A DNA stretch of 30,816 bases. Source: JANNAV01 sp031384695. Its GTDB lineage: Bacteria > Pseudomonadota > Alphaproteobacteria > Rhodobacterales > Rhodobacteraceae. The DNA lies in NCBI GenBank assembly GCA_031384695.1, contig JANNAV010000317.1, positions 1 to 30,816 of the forward strand, read 5' to 3'. The notes under the pieces are model-generated. The model did not search any database. It was not told the DNA's origin and saw nothing but the letters and a program-made list of their open reading frames with translations. Of this stretch, positions 21,176-29,748 are shown one piece after another (position 1 is the stretch's first letter; each line of letters begins with the position of its first letter). A program made the translations under genes and the position numbers.

Positions 21176-23065
21176 CTACAGCACGAAAATATCGCCCGCC
21201 GTCACCACCGCGCCCACCTGCAGGAACGCGATTACCGCCACGCCACCCGCCAGCGAGCCGTTGGAATCGTACCAAAGCGACGCGTCCGTGGTGCGGAAAA
21301 TGAACCGGTCGTTCAGATCCTGTGCGAGGTTGTCCGCCCGCGACTGAAACTGCGTCGGATCAAGCAGCGTGACCAAACCAGTGCCCGCGCCTACCAGCCC
21401 GGCAAACCCCGCTGAAAAAAACACGAACCGGTCATCGTTCAACCCCAGATTGCTGTAATCCGAAATCCGGTCGATCCGCTCGGTCAAAAGCGCAAAGACG
21501 AACACATCATCGCCATTGCCGCCGCTTATGGTATCCGCCCCCAGCCCGCCCGCGATCACGTCATTGCCGTCGCCGCCAAACAAGGTGTCATTGCCCGCGT
21601 CGCCAATCAGCTGATCTTCGCCGCCATTGCCGCTGATCAGGTTTGCATCGGCATTGCCGGTCAAAACATCCGCCGAAAGCAGCGTGCCCTCGATATTCTC
21701 AAAGCCGGCAATCGTGTCGCCCATGTTGTTGAAATTGGTCATCAGATTGATCGAGACGCCGTTGTTGAGGTTGCGCAGGTCCAGCGTGTCGATGCCAAGC
21801 CCGCCAAACAGCTTGTCTCCGGCACCCGCAGACCGCACGGTATCATTGCCCGCGCCCAGATCGACCAGAACGATTTCAAGCCCCTCGGTCACGTTGTCAT
21901 TGTCATCGCCCGCCAGAATCTGGCCCGTTCCATTGGTTGAAATCACGTCATTGCCCGCGCCGCCCTCAAGGCTGTCGTTGCCAAAGCCGCCAGAAAGCGT
22001 GTCGTCGTCACTGCCACCGAACAGGATGTCATTTTCCGCGCCGCCGTACAGTTCGTCCTTTCCCTCGCCGCCAGACAAACTGTCATTGCCGTCACCGCCA
22101 TCCAGATTGTCGTCGCCCAGCAGGCCCTCCAGGCTGTCATTGCCGCCATAGCCGAAAAAGGCATTGTTTGCGCCGTCGCCCCGGATGCGGTCATTGCCGA
22201 ATTGCGATCCGCTGACATTCTCGATGTCTGCATAGGTGTCGCCCGCCGCCAAGCCGCTGGCCGCAAATGCCCCATCCAAAGCCAGCGTGATGCCATTGGT
22301 GCGAATGAAATCAAGCACGTCGGTATCGGCCCCGCCATAGATGGTTTCCTGCCCGGCACCGGGCCGAAAAACGTCATTGCCGGTATCACCACGAATAATG
22401 CCGTCCACAATACCGTTGCGACCGTCATACGTATCATTGCCTTCGCCGAAAGAGATATCGCCCTCCAATATGCCCGAACGGCCGTCATAAAGATCGTCGC
22501 CGCCCCCCAAAAGCAGGTTGCCCACGATCGTGCCCCGGTTCATCACCCGCTCGACCGAGGGGGCACCGTCAGAATACACGGCATTGTTGCCTTCATTCGC
22601 AGTGATCGTGCCGTAGTTGACCAGACTCAGGCTCGAATTTGCCCCGGCTGGCCGGTAAATCGCCGTTGTGTCGGCGTGGACCGCGCCATAATTGACAAAT
22701 TTGTTCGAAAAATTGGTCGCCCCGAAAACCAACCCCAGTTCGCCACCAATCACCTGCCCATAGTTCGTCACATTCACCGAGGCGCCAAAGTACATCGCCG
22801 CACCGCCGCCGAATACTGTTCCCGTGGCCCCGACCGTGACCCTGTCCGTGCCGCCTGCCTCCGAATAATCCATCCCGATATTCTCGCCCGAAACCAGACC
22901 AAGGATCAGCGCCTGCGTCGAAAACCCCGTCACTTGCACCGCACCGCCGGTGCCGTCGGCCAGCAGTTGCCCGGTCTGCGATACCACCAGAACCGCGCCA
23001 AGCGTGGTCATCGAAACCAGCGGCCCCGGCCCTTCGATGATGGTGGATACATAGGTAATGGTCAT
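21176..23065 (-). CDS. RTX calcium-binding secreted protein
   Basis: A 629-residue acidic protein without a signal peptide, as expected for type I secretion. Residues 1-180 form beta-helix-like repeats with recurrent 'VNYGxI' units (for example VTNYGQVIGG, VNYGAVHAD, VNYGTITAN, MNRGTIVGN). Residues about 185-235 contain ~20-residue repeats around 'GNDTYDGRNGIVDG'. Residues about 285-370 and 470-520 are nonapeptide RTX repeats (GGxGNDxLx), which bind calcium after export. The C-terminus has the serralysin-type 'DDVFVFALLTERIDRISDYSNLGLNDDRF' and ends 'AGDIFVL', a typical type I secretion signal. No secretion genes and no enzymatic domain are nearby; surface or matrix function is likely. GCAGGAGA precedes ATG 23065. 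Confidence 0.92.
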   Translation of the reverse strand: MTITYVSTIIEGPGPLVSMTTLGAVLVVSQTGQLLADGTGGAVQVTGFSTQALILGLVSGENIGMDYSEAGGTDRVTVGATGTVFGGGAAMYFGASVNVTNYGQVIGGELGLVFGATNFSNKFVNYGAVHADTTAIYRPAGANSSLSLVNYGTITANEGNNAVYSDGAPSVERVMNRGTIVGNLLLGGGDDLYDGRSGILEGDISFGEGNDTYDGRNGIVDGIIRGDTGNDVFRPGAGQETIYGGADTDVLDFIRTNGITLALDGAFAASGLAAGDTYADIENVSGSQFGNDRIRGDGANNAFFGYGGNDSLEGLLGDDNLDGGDGNDSLSGGEGKDELYGGAENDILFGGSDDDTLSGGFGNDSLEGGAGNDVISTNGTGQILAGDDNDNVTEGLEIVLVDLGAGNDTVRSAGAGDKLFGGLGIDTLDLRNLNNGVSINLMTNFNNMGDTIAGFENIEGTLLSADVLTGNADANLISGNGGEDQLIGDAGNDTLFGGDGNDVIAGGLGADTISGGNGDDVFVFALLTERIDRISDYSNLGLNDDRFVFFSAGFAGLVGAGTGLVTLLDPTQFQSRADNLAQDLNDRFIFRTTDASLWYDSNGSLAGGVAVIAFLQVGAVVTAGDIFVL

Positions 23066-23176
23066 GGGAAAATCTCCTGCAGGAATGAAGGCGAAACCCC
23101 TGACCCGGCAGAGTTCCGCGACGAATTTCTAAATCAAAGCCGCGTTGACGCTTCAGTTGAAGTGCTCAGACGCCAA

Positions 23177-23205
23177 AATTAACCACAACTACAGAATTTC
23201 GCCAA
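23177..23205 (-). promoter_or_regulatory. Candidate promoter of the RTX gene
   Basis: On the minus strand TTGGCG (23205-23200), 17-nt spacer, TTAATT (23182-23177), inside the low-GC 222-bp gap between the RTX gene and the flavoprotein gene. It lies 112 nt upstream of the RTX start. The assignment is tentative. Confidence 0.3.
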
Positions 23206-23287
23206 GTTTTTTCGCAATTCACCCCCCTCGCGCGCCGCCTCACCCGCCCATCCCGGACTCATACGCTTTCCATCCCAAAGCCATACG

Positions 23288-24427
23288 CTACCCCGCAGCC
23301 GCACGCCCCGCCCAGCGCCCGGTGGCCAAACACCCCGTCAACAAATAGCCGCCCGTGGGCGCTTCCCAATCCAGCATCTCGCCACAAACATAGGTGCCAG
23401 GGATCGCCAGAAGTTCCAACCCCGCAGAAACGCTCGATCTCTTCACCCCACCGGCCACCGAGATCGCCTCGTCCAGCGGGTTCGGCCCTGCCAGCGGCAC
23501 CACCAACCGCTTGACCGCCTCGATGATCGGCAGCGCCCGGCCAAACTCCATCACCAACCCGGCAGCGGCAGGTGAAATCCCCAGCTTTCTCAGACGGTTG
23601 GCCAGTGTCTCCGCCGCCCGCATCCGCCCCAGCCGCGCCAGAACCTCCGCCTCCGCCACATCCGGCATCAGATCCAGCCGCAACACCCCGCCCTCGCGCA
23701 GGGCGCGCGACACCGCATAGATCCCGCCACCTTCCAACCCCTTGGAGGATATCACAAATTCGCCCCGCTCGCGGTGATCCCCCACCAACAGCGCCACCCC
23801 CTTCACCGCAACCCCGTAAAACCGCGCCATATGCCCCGACCATGCCACCTCAAACCCCATGTTCGCAGGCTTGAACCCTTCAATTTCCACACCTTTTTCC
23901 GTCAGCCAAGGCACCCAGGCCGCGTCTGAGCCCAGCCGCGCCCAACTGGCCCCGCCCAAGCCGAGAACCGTCACCTCAGGCCGCAAGACCTGAACTGAAT
24001 CAACGCATTGAAACCGAAACCCCGCCCCCTCAAACCCACTCCACCGCCACTTGGTCCGCACCTCCACCCCCAACCCCGCCAACCGGCCCAGCCACGCCCG
24101 CAGCAAGGGCGACGCTTTCATTGCCACCGGAAACACCCGCCCCGAAGAACCGCGAAACACCTCAACCCCCAAACCCCGGCACCAGCCCATCACCGCCTCC
24201 GGCCCGAACCCGGCCAGAATCTCGCGCATCCAGCCCTCATAAACGCTTGAAAACGCGTCAATATCCTGCGCCTTGGTGATGTTCAGCCCCGATTTCCCCG
24301 CCATCAGAAACTTGCGGCCGACGCTCGGCTTGGCCTCGCAAACCACCACCCGCCGCCCCGCCCGCGCCAACTCCTCCGCCGCCATCAACCCCGCAGGCCC
24401 GGCGCCAATAACCAGCGCATCAACCAC
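23288..24427 (-). CDS. FAD-dependent oxidoreductase, HI0933/BaiN-like
   Basis: A 379-residue flavoprotein. The N-terminal 'ALVIGAGPAGLMAAEELARAGRRVVVCEAK' (about residues 4-33) is the dinucleotide-binding GxGxxG fold, and 'VGRKFLMAGKSGLNIT' (about 37-52) is the signature of the HI0933-like family. 'SVAGGVKRSSVSAGLELLAIPGTYVCGEMLDWEAPTGGYLLTGCLATGRWAG' near the C-terminus closes the FAD site. Substrate and partner are unknown; the shorter subgroup annotated as TIGR03862-like fits the length. The start is GTG 24427, overlapping the end of the MscS gene by 8 nt, so translation is coupled. A long intergenic gap follows. Confidence 0.9.
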   Translation of the reverse strand: MVDALVIGAGPAGLMAAEELARAGRRVVVCEAKPSVGRKFLMAGKSGLNITKAQDIDAFSSVYEGWMREILAGFGPEAVMGWCRGLGVEVFRGSSGRVFPVAMKASPLLRAWLGRLAGLGVEVRTKWRWSGFEGAGFRFQCVDSVQVLRPEVTVLGLGGASWARLGSDAAWVPWLTEKGVEIEGFKPANMGFEVAWSGHMARFYGVAVKGVALLVGDHRERGEFVISSKGLEGGGIYAVSRALREGGVLRLDLMPDVAEAEVLARLGRMRAAETLANRLRKLGISPAAAGLVMEFGRALPIIEAVKRLVVPLAGPNPLDEAISVAGGVKRSSVSAGLELLAIPGTYVCGEMLDWEAPTGGYLLTGCLATGRWAGRAAAG

Positions 24428-25724
24428 CCCTGATCTCCACCACCCGCCGCGGATAAGGCATCTCGATATTCGCATCTTTCAGCGCATTCCAGATCGCAAA
24501 CATCACCGGCGAGCCGTAGGAATTTTTGCCGTCGTCAATCCCACTGACCCAATATTCCACTGTAAAATCAACGGCACTCTCGCCAAACGCCTTCATCTCC
24601 ACGCTCGGCCCCTCAGGCTTGGCCAAAACGAACGGCAGCGCCGCAATCGCCGCTTCAACGATCCCCGGCACCCGGTTCATATCCGTCTCATAGGCCACCG
24701 AAAACGCCGCCTCCAGCCGGTTGGCGCTGCCCTGATCGGAGTAATTCACCACCCGCGTGGTGATGAAATGATCGTTCGGCACCACGATCCAGCGCCCGTC
24801 AAACGTCTCCAGCACACAAGCCCGTGCCGTCATCTTCACAATCGTGCCCTTCTGGCCGCCGTCCAGTTCCACATAATCGCCAATCGTGGTCTGCCCTTCG
24901 ATCAACAGGATGATTCCACTGACAAAATTCGCGGCGATCTGCTGCAACCCCAGCCCGATCCCCACGCCCAGCGCGCCGCCCAGAACCGCCACCGCCGTCA
25001 GATCAATGCCCATGATCGACATCAGCAGCAAAAACGCGGCGCCAAAAATCGCAATCTCGGTTGCCTTGGACGCCAGTTCGCGCGTCGCCGGGCGCAACTC
25101 GCCCTGCGCCTTAATGTAATCCGCGCTTTGCCGGTTCGACCACGAGCCCAGCCAGAACAGCAACCCACCGGCAATCGCACCACGGATCAGCGCCATCACC
25201 GAAAACCGGATATTTCCGAGTGCGATCACCGTCTGGTCCAGCCGCTGCGCAATATCGTCATGGATTCCAAGGGCATAAAGCACCGCCACCGGGATCAGCA
25301 CATAGCGCCCCAACAGCCGCAAGAACCCATCGCTGATCACATCGCGCACGAAATTCCGCGCCGCGAGCAACAGGAACACCCGCTTGCCAAAGGCAATCAC
25401 CTCGCCCGACCCGAAGATAGACCGCGTCACCTCCTCGCCAATCGCCGTAAAACCATAGGCCAAAAGCGGCAGCAGCAGCGGCAGGAACAGCAGGCCAAAC
25501 CGGCGCGCGGCGGCAAACCTGCCGGTTTGCGCCGCAGGCGGGCTGATCAGGCGGTGAAGCCACGGCAGCGCCCGCGCTGAGGCCAGCCGCGCCGCCAGAT
25601 ACGCCAGCGCCAACAGCCCGAACTGCGACCACGCCGCCGGTGACAATGCCCAGCCCAGCGCCACATCCAGCACCTGATCCAGCCAGCCCATCACCTTTGT
25701 CACCATCTCGGATTGCTGTTCCAT
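24420..25724 (-). CDS. MscS-family mechanosensitive ion channel
   Basis: A 434-residue inner-membrane channel that should open under membrane tension and release solutes on osmotic downshock. Four or five helices lie in residues about 25-260; the pore helix and start of the beta domain are 'LGGALGVGIGLGLQQIAANFVSGIILLIEGQTTIGDYVEL' (about 262-301), with the Gly/Ala-rich packing of MscS TM3. The cytoplasmic part includes 'GTIVKMTARACVLETFDGRWIVVPNDHFITTRVVNYS' and 'VDFTVEYWVSGI'. More N-terminal helices than E. coli MscS are present, as in larger family members. The start at 25724 is the most likely ATG. It is co-transcribed with the flavoprotein gene. Confidence 0.92.
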   Translation of the reverse strand: MEQQSEMVTKVMGWLDQVLDVALGWALSPAAWSQFGLLALAYLAARLASARALPWLHRLISPPAAQTGRFAAARRFGLLFLPLLLPLLAYGFTAIGEEVTRSIFGSGEVIAFGKRVFLLLAARNFVRDVISDGFLRLLGRYVLIPVAVLYALGIHDDIAQRLDQTVIALGNIRFSVMALIRGAIAGGLLFWLGSWSNRQSADYIKAQGELRPATRELASKATEIAIFGAAFLLLMSIMGIDLTAVAVLGGALGVGIGLGLQQIAANFVSGIILLIEGQTTIGDYVELDGGQKGTIVKMTARACVLETFDGRWIVVPNDHFITTRVVNYSDQGSANRLEAAFSVAYETDMNRVPGIVEAAIAALPFVLAKPEGPSVEMKAFGESAVDFTVEYWVSGIDDGKNSYGSPVMFAIWNALKDANIEMPYPRRVVEIRGG

Positions 25725-25806
25725 CCCGCCCCCTACTGCCCGCAAACCATGCCCGCAGGCAAACCTAGCACAACTTCGCGCGCAAGGTGCCAACTGTCAC
25801 AGCGGC

Positions 25807-26550
25807 TCACCCGATCAACCCCGCCGCCCGGCGAACCCCTTCATCCCGCAGGGAAATCTCACGCCCCAGATAGGCGTCTGCCGCCGCACTGCACATCCAG
25901 AGCAAGGCCCGCGCCGGCCACTCCGCCGGGATATGCACGCCCGGGTCCAGCTGGCTGACCGGATTCACACCGCTGGCCCGGATCACCACCTGCAGGCCGG
26001 TTGCCACCTTGCCCGGCGAAAGGCCGATGCTGCGCACCCCCTGCGCGCCCTCCTCCAGATGTACCGCCCGCACCAGCATTGCGGCCCCCGCCTTGGCGGC
26101 GCAATAGGCGCTCCACCCCTCCACCGGATTGTGCGCCGCCCCCGAGGAAACCGTCAGGATGGTGCCGCCCCCCTGCGCCCGCATCAGGGGCAACACCGCG
26201 CGCATGCCATAAAAAACCCCCTTCAGGTTCACATCCACCGCCCGCCCCCACGCCGCCACATCGGCGTCCGCCAGCCGGGCTATCGGCTCGATCATGCCCG
26301 CGTTGCCGATCCACACGTCGATCCGACCATACCGCGCCAGCACCATTGCCACAGCGCCCTCAACCGCCAGCCAATCGCCCACATCGCAGGCAATGGCCAG
26401 GCCGCCAACCTCGGCCGCCAGCGCCGCAATCGCAGCCTCGCTGCGCGCGAGCAGCACCACACGCGCCCCGGCACCCGCGAACACCCGCGCCGCCGCAGCC
26501 CCGATCCCCCGGCTTGCCCCGGTGATCACCACCACATCGCCCTGCATCAT
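25807..26550 (-). CDS. Short-chain dehydrogenase/reductase
   Basis: A 247-residue classical SDR oxidoreductase. Numbering from the second Met: 'VVVITGASRGIG' (residues 5-16) binds the nucleotide, 'GNAG' lies at 81-84, and Ser135, Tyr148 and Lys152 form the catalytic triad (SSGAAHNPVEGWSAYCAAK). Arg35 in 'LLARS' after the second strand hints at NADP. The closing segment ends 'YLGREISLRDEGVRRAAG'. The substrate is unknown. GGAGG lies 5 nt before ATG 26550 (8 nt before ATG 26547), so either may be used. Separated by 82 bp from the MscS gene downstream; divergent from DUF2125. Confidence 0.92.
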   Translation of the reverse strand: MMQGDVVVITGASRGIGAAAARVFAGAGARVVLLARSEAAIAALAAEVGGLAIACDVGDWLAVEGAVAMVLARYGRIDVWIGNAGMIEPIARLADADVAAWGRAVDVNLKGVFYGMRAVLPLMRAQGGGTILTVSSGAAHNPVEGWSAYCAAKAGAAMLVRAVHLEEGAQGVRSIGLSPGKVATGLQVVIRASGVNPVSQLDPGVHIPAEWPARALLWMCSAAADAYLGREISLRDEGVRRAAGLIG

Positions 26551-26601
26551 CCCTGCCTCCGCCTTGATCATCACACTCGCTGTTACCCCAACCGCCACCC
26601 C

Positions 26602-26651
26602 CACGGAAACCCGAACCTTCACGCAAAACCCGAACCTTCACGGAAACCCTT
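26602..26651. repeat. 18/19-bp tandem repeat
   Basis: CACGGAAACCCGAACCTT (26602-26619), CACGCAAAACCCGAACCTT (26620-26638) and a partial third copy (26639-26651). It lies in the divergent gap between the SDR and DUF2125 genes. No function can be inferred. Confidence 0.75.
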
Positions 26652-26713
26652 GACCCCATCGCGCCTTGGCCCGATGTTTGCGCCATACAGATTTCCGAAT
26701 GAAAGGGGTTGAT

Positions 26714-28237
26714 ATGAAAAGCCAGAATTTGGCAGGCACGACGGCGCTGCTTGCACTGCTGACCGGCACCGCCGCCACCGCCGATGTCACTCCGGAAGAG
26801 GTTTGGCAGAACTGGCAGGATCTTGGTACCGCCGCGGGCCAGACCATTGCCGCAGGCTCGGTCACCCGCGATGGTGATACGCTGGTGGTGGAAGATGTGA
26901 CCACCGCCTATGCCAAGGACGGCACCACCATAGAGGCCACGCTTGACGAGATCAACTTTACCGATCTGGGCGATGGCACCGTGGGTGTCACCATGTCCGA
27001 CAGCTATCCGGTTGAAATGACTGTCCCCGCCGAGTTGGGCAAAGACGGTGCCACCCCCACCGACATCACCATCGAGATATCGCAACCCGGGCTGGAGATG
27101 ACAGTGGGCGGCAGCCCCACCGAGACCAGCTATGAATTTTCCGCCCCCACCGTCGGCGTCAAGGTGACGTCGGTTGAAGGCGTCGATGCGGCGGCGATTG
27201 ATCTGACCTTCGATATCACCATGACCGGCCTCGACGGCAGCTATCTGGTGACGGGCGGGGCCGATGCCAGAACGCTCGATTCGTCGCTGGCGCTGCAAAG
27301 CGTGGCGCTGGCGGTTGTCGGGGCCGATCCCGATACCAAAGCCGATTTCCGCATGACCGCGACCATCGCCGATCTGAAGGGTGCCAGCAAAGGAAAGCTG
27401 ATCGACATGGCCGCGATGGCCGATATGGCCGCCGCCCTGAAGGCCGGTTTCACCACGGACGGCAGTTTCAGCTTTGGCGCGATGCAGTTCGATCTGGCGG
27501 TTACCGAAGCGGGCGCGCCCACCAAGATCGCAGGCTCGGCCGCCAGTGGTGATATGAGCTTCGCGATGGACGCCAGCCGCCTGCAATACGGCTCGGGCAG
27601 CAAGGATTTCTCGATCACCATCCAAAGCCCCGATATTCCCTTTCCCGAGGTCAAGGTGAACTACGCCGAGGCCGCCTTCAACATGCTGGTGCCGCTGACA
27701 AAATCCGATACCCCGGCGCCGTTCAGCCTGCTGACCCGCATCGTCGGCCTGGCGGTTTCCGACGAGATCTGGGGCATGATTGATCCCGCCGCCAACCTGC
27801 CGCATGATCCCGCCACCCTGATCATCGACGCCAAAGGCACCGCCACCCTGACCCATGACGTGATGGATCCGGCGCAGATGGCGGCCCTGGGCGATGCGCC
27901 TCCGGGCCAGTTGAACTCGCTCGATATCACCGAACTGAAGGCCACCATCGCGGGGGCCGATCTTTCCGGCAAGGGCGCTTTCACCTTCGACAATACCGAT
28001 ACCACCACTTACCCCGGCGTGCCCGCCCCTACCGGCAAGCTGGATCTGCGGCTGTTGGGTGGCAACGGGTTGATCGACAAGCTGGTGGCGATGGGCCTGC
28101 TGTCGGCCGAAGATGTCACCGGCGCGCGCTTTGCCATGAGCATGTTTGCCAATGCGGGGCCGGGTGAAGACGAGTTGAACTCGACGCTTGAATTCAAGGA
28201 CAAAGGCTTTTTCGCCAACGGCCAGCAACTGCAATAG
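26714..28237 (+). CDS. DUF2125 domain-containing protein, exported
   Basis: A 507-residue protein with a signal peptide (MKSQNLAGTTALLALLTGTAATA, cleavage near residue 23). The mature protein is a long series of beta strands with Thr/Asp-rich turns, including 'FSAPTVGVKVTSVEGVDAAAIDLTFDITMTGLDGSY', a Met/Ala-rich stretch 'IDMAAMADMAAALKAGF' and a C-terminal 'KLDLRLLGGNGLIDKLVAMGLLSAEDVTGARFAMSMFA', as in alphaproteobacterial DUF2125 proteins. The function is unknown; periplasmic or envelope location is likely. GAAAGGGG lies upstream of ATG 26714. A strong terminator follows the stop by 20 nt, so it is a single-gene unit. Confidence 0.82.
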   Translation: MKSQNLAGTTALLALLTGTAATADVTPEEVWQNWQDLGTAAGQTIAAGSVTRDGDTLVVEDVTTAYAKDGTTIEATLDEINFTDLGDGTVGVTMSDSYPVEMTVPAELGKDGATPTDITIEISQPGLEMTVGGSPTETSYEFSAPTVGVKVTSVEGVDAAAIDLTFDITMTGLDGSYLVTGGADARTLDSSLALQSVALAVVGADPDTKADFRMTATIADLKGASKGKLIDMAAMADMAAALKAGFTTDGSFSFGAMQFDLAVTEAGAPTKIAGSAASGDMSFAMDASRLQYGSGSKDFSITIQSPDIPFPEVKVNYAEAAFNMLVPLTKSDTPAPFSLLTRIVGLAVSDEIWGMIDPAANLPHDPATLIIDAKGTATLTHDVMDPAQMAALGDAPPGQLNSLDITELKATIAGADLSGKGAFTFDNTDTTTYPGVPAPTGKLDLRLLGGNGLIDKLVAMGLLSAEDVTGARFAMSMFANAGPGEDELNSTLEFKDKGFFANGQQLQ

Positions 28238-28257
28238 GCTGATCGCCGCACGCAAAA

Positions 28258-28288
28258 GGCCGCCCCAGCACCCGGGGGCGGCCGTTTT
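28258..28288 (+). terminator. Intrinsic terminator after DUF2125
   Basis: A 9-bp perfect GC stem GGCCGCCCC (28258-28266) / GGGGCGGCC (28275-28283) followed by GTTTT. The T-run also begins the 21-bp tandem repeat that follows. Confidence 0.75.
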
Positions 28289-28346
28289 CCTGCGCGGGGC
28301 CGCCGTTTTCCAGCATGGGGCCGCGGTTTTCCAGCATGGGGCGGCT
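28284..28346. repeat. 21-bp tandem repeat, three copies
   Basis: Units start at 28284, 28305 and 28326 and share GTTTTCC, a GC/AT dinucleotide-variable core and GGGGC-CG. Each unit repeats the T-run and GC arm of the preceding terminator, so the array may have grown by duplication of the terminator edge. Confidence 0.75.
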
Positions 28347-28404
28347 TGAAATTTGCCGCCCGCGCATGACTTACTCACCCAGCAGCCTTCACCGGAAAGT
28401 TCTC

Positions 28405-29748
28405 ATGGCCCATACGATTGCCGATCTGACGCAAGCCCTTCTCACCGCCGCCCGCAGCGCCGGGGCCGAAAGCGCCGATGCGCTGGCGGTTGAAGGCACC
28501 TCGCTGTCGATCCAGTTGCGGCTTGGCAAGCTGGAACAGGCCGAGCGCGCCGAGGGCATCGAGATCGGCCTGCGGGTGCTGATCGGCGGGCGGCAGGCTT
28601 GCGTTTCGGCCTCCGATACTTCGCCCGCCACCATCGCCCGCCTTGCCGAACGCGCCGTCGCCATGGCCCGCGAAGCACCGGAAGACCCTTGCGCAGGCCT
28701 CGCAACCGCCGACCAGATCGCGCGGAACTGGGATCTTGCGGCGCTGGAGTTGACCGATCCCGCGCCCGAGCCAACCGCGGCCCAGCTTGAATCCGATGCC
28801 CGCGACGCCGAGGCCGCCGCCCTGACAGCCGCCGCGATCACGCAGGTGGAGGCGGGCGCATCTTATGGCCGCCAGACCATGCATCTGGCGGCAAGCAATG
28901 GTTTTTCCGGCGGTTATGCCCGCTCGTCACGCTCGATTTCCGCCGTCGCTTTCACCGGCGAAGGCACGGCGATGGAGCGGGATTGGGCCGGTGAAGGCCG
29001 CATCTGGCAGTCCGATCTGCCCACACCCGCCAGCATCGGCAGCCTTGCAGCCGAGCGTGCCCTCGCCCGCGCCGGGGCCACCAAGCCCAGAACCGGCAGC
29101 TATCCGGTGCTGTTTGACGAACGGATCGCGGCGTCGCTGATCGGTCATCTGCTGGGGGCGATCAATGGTGCCGCCATCGCGCGCGGCGCTTCATGGGCGC
29201 TGGGCCTGCTGGGCCAACAGGTGCTGCCCGCGCCGCTTTCCATCATTGAAGATCCGCTGCGGCCGCGCATTTCCGGCTCGCGGCCGTTTGACGGCGAAGG
29301 CCTGCCCACTGCCCGCCGCCTTGTCGTCGATGCCGGTGTGCTTACCGGCTGGACCCTTGATCTGGCCACGGGCCGCAAACTGGGGATGCCCTCCACCGCC
29401 AGCGCCTCGCGCGGCACTTCCGCCCCGCCCTCGCCCTCCACCTCGAACATCGACCTGACCCAAGGCAGCGTCACGCGCGGCGATCTGATCCGCGATATGG
29501 GCACCGGCCTGCTGGTGACCTCGATGATCGGCTCCACCATCAACCCCACCACCGGGGACTATTCGCGCGGCGCGTCAGGCTTTTGGGTGGAGGGCGGCCA
29601 GATCCTTTATCCCGTCAACGAATGCACCATCGCGGGCAATCTGCGCGATATGCTGCGCCGCATCGTGCCCGCAAACGATGCCCGCGCCCATCTGGCCACC
29701 CGCGTGCCCAGCCTGCTGATTGATGGGATGACCCTTGCCGGAGCGTGA
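28405..29748 (+). CDS. pmbA: TldD/PmbA family metallopeptidase-like protein PmbA
   Basis: A 447-residue cytoplasmic protein. 'SAGAESADALAVEGTSLSIQLRLGKLEQAERAEGIEIGLRVLIGGRQACVSASD' (about residues 14-67) is the N-terminal half of PmbA; later come 'SSRSISAVAFTGEGTAMERDW' and 'GNLRDMLRRIVPANDARAHLATRVPSLLIDGMTLAGA' at the end. PmbA (TldE) pairs with TldD, which carries the HExxxH metal site that PmbA lacks; together they degrade or mature small peptides. No tldD is in the window. The start at 28405 matches the family. The inositol-phosphatase gene overlaps its 3' end by 14 nt. Confidence 0.93.
   Translation: MAHTIADLTQALLTAARSAGAESADALAVEGTSLSIQLRLGKLEQAERAEGIEIGLRVLIGGRQACVSASDTSPATIARLAERAVAMAREAPEDPCAGLATADQIARNWDLAALELTDPAPEPTAAQLESDARDAEAAALTAAAITQVEAGASYGRQTMHLAASNGFSGGYARSSRSISAVAFTGEGTAMERDWAGEGRIWQSDLPTPASIGSLAAERALARAGATKPRTGSYPVLFDERIAASLIGHLLGAINGAAIARGASWALGLLGQQVLPAPLSIIEDPLRPRISGSRPFDGEGLPTARRLVVDAGVLTGWTLDLATGRKLGMPSTASASRGTSAPPSPSTSNIDLTQGSVTRGDLIRDMGTGLLVTSMIGSTINPTTGDYSRGASGFWVEGGQILYPVNECTIAGNLRDMLRRIVPANDARAHLATRVPSLLIDGMTLAGA

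Noticed and set aside
22202..23182. Open frame of 326 codons opposite the RTX gene
   Set aside because: Antisense to a gene with clear calcium-binding repeats; the product shows no domain and no ribosome-binding site.
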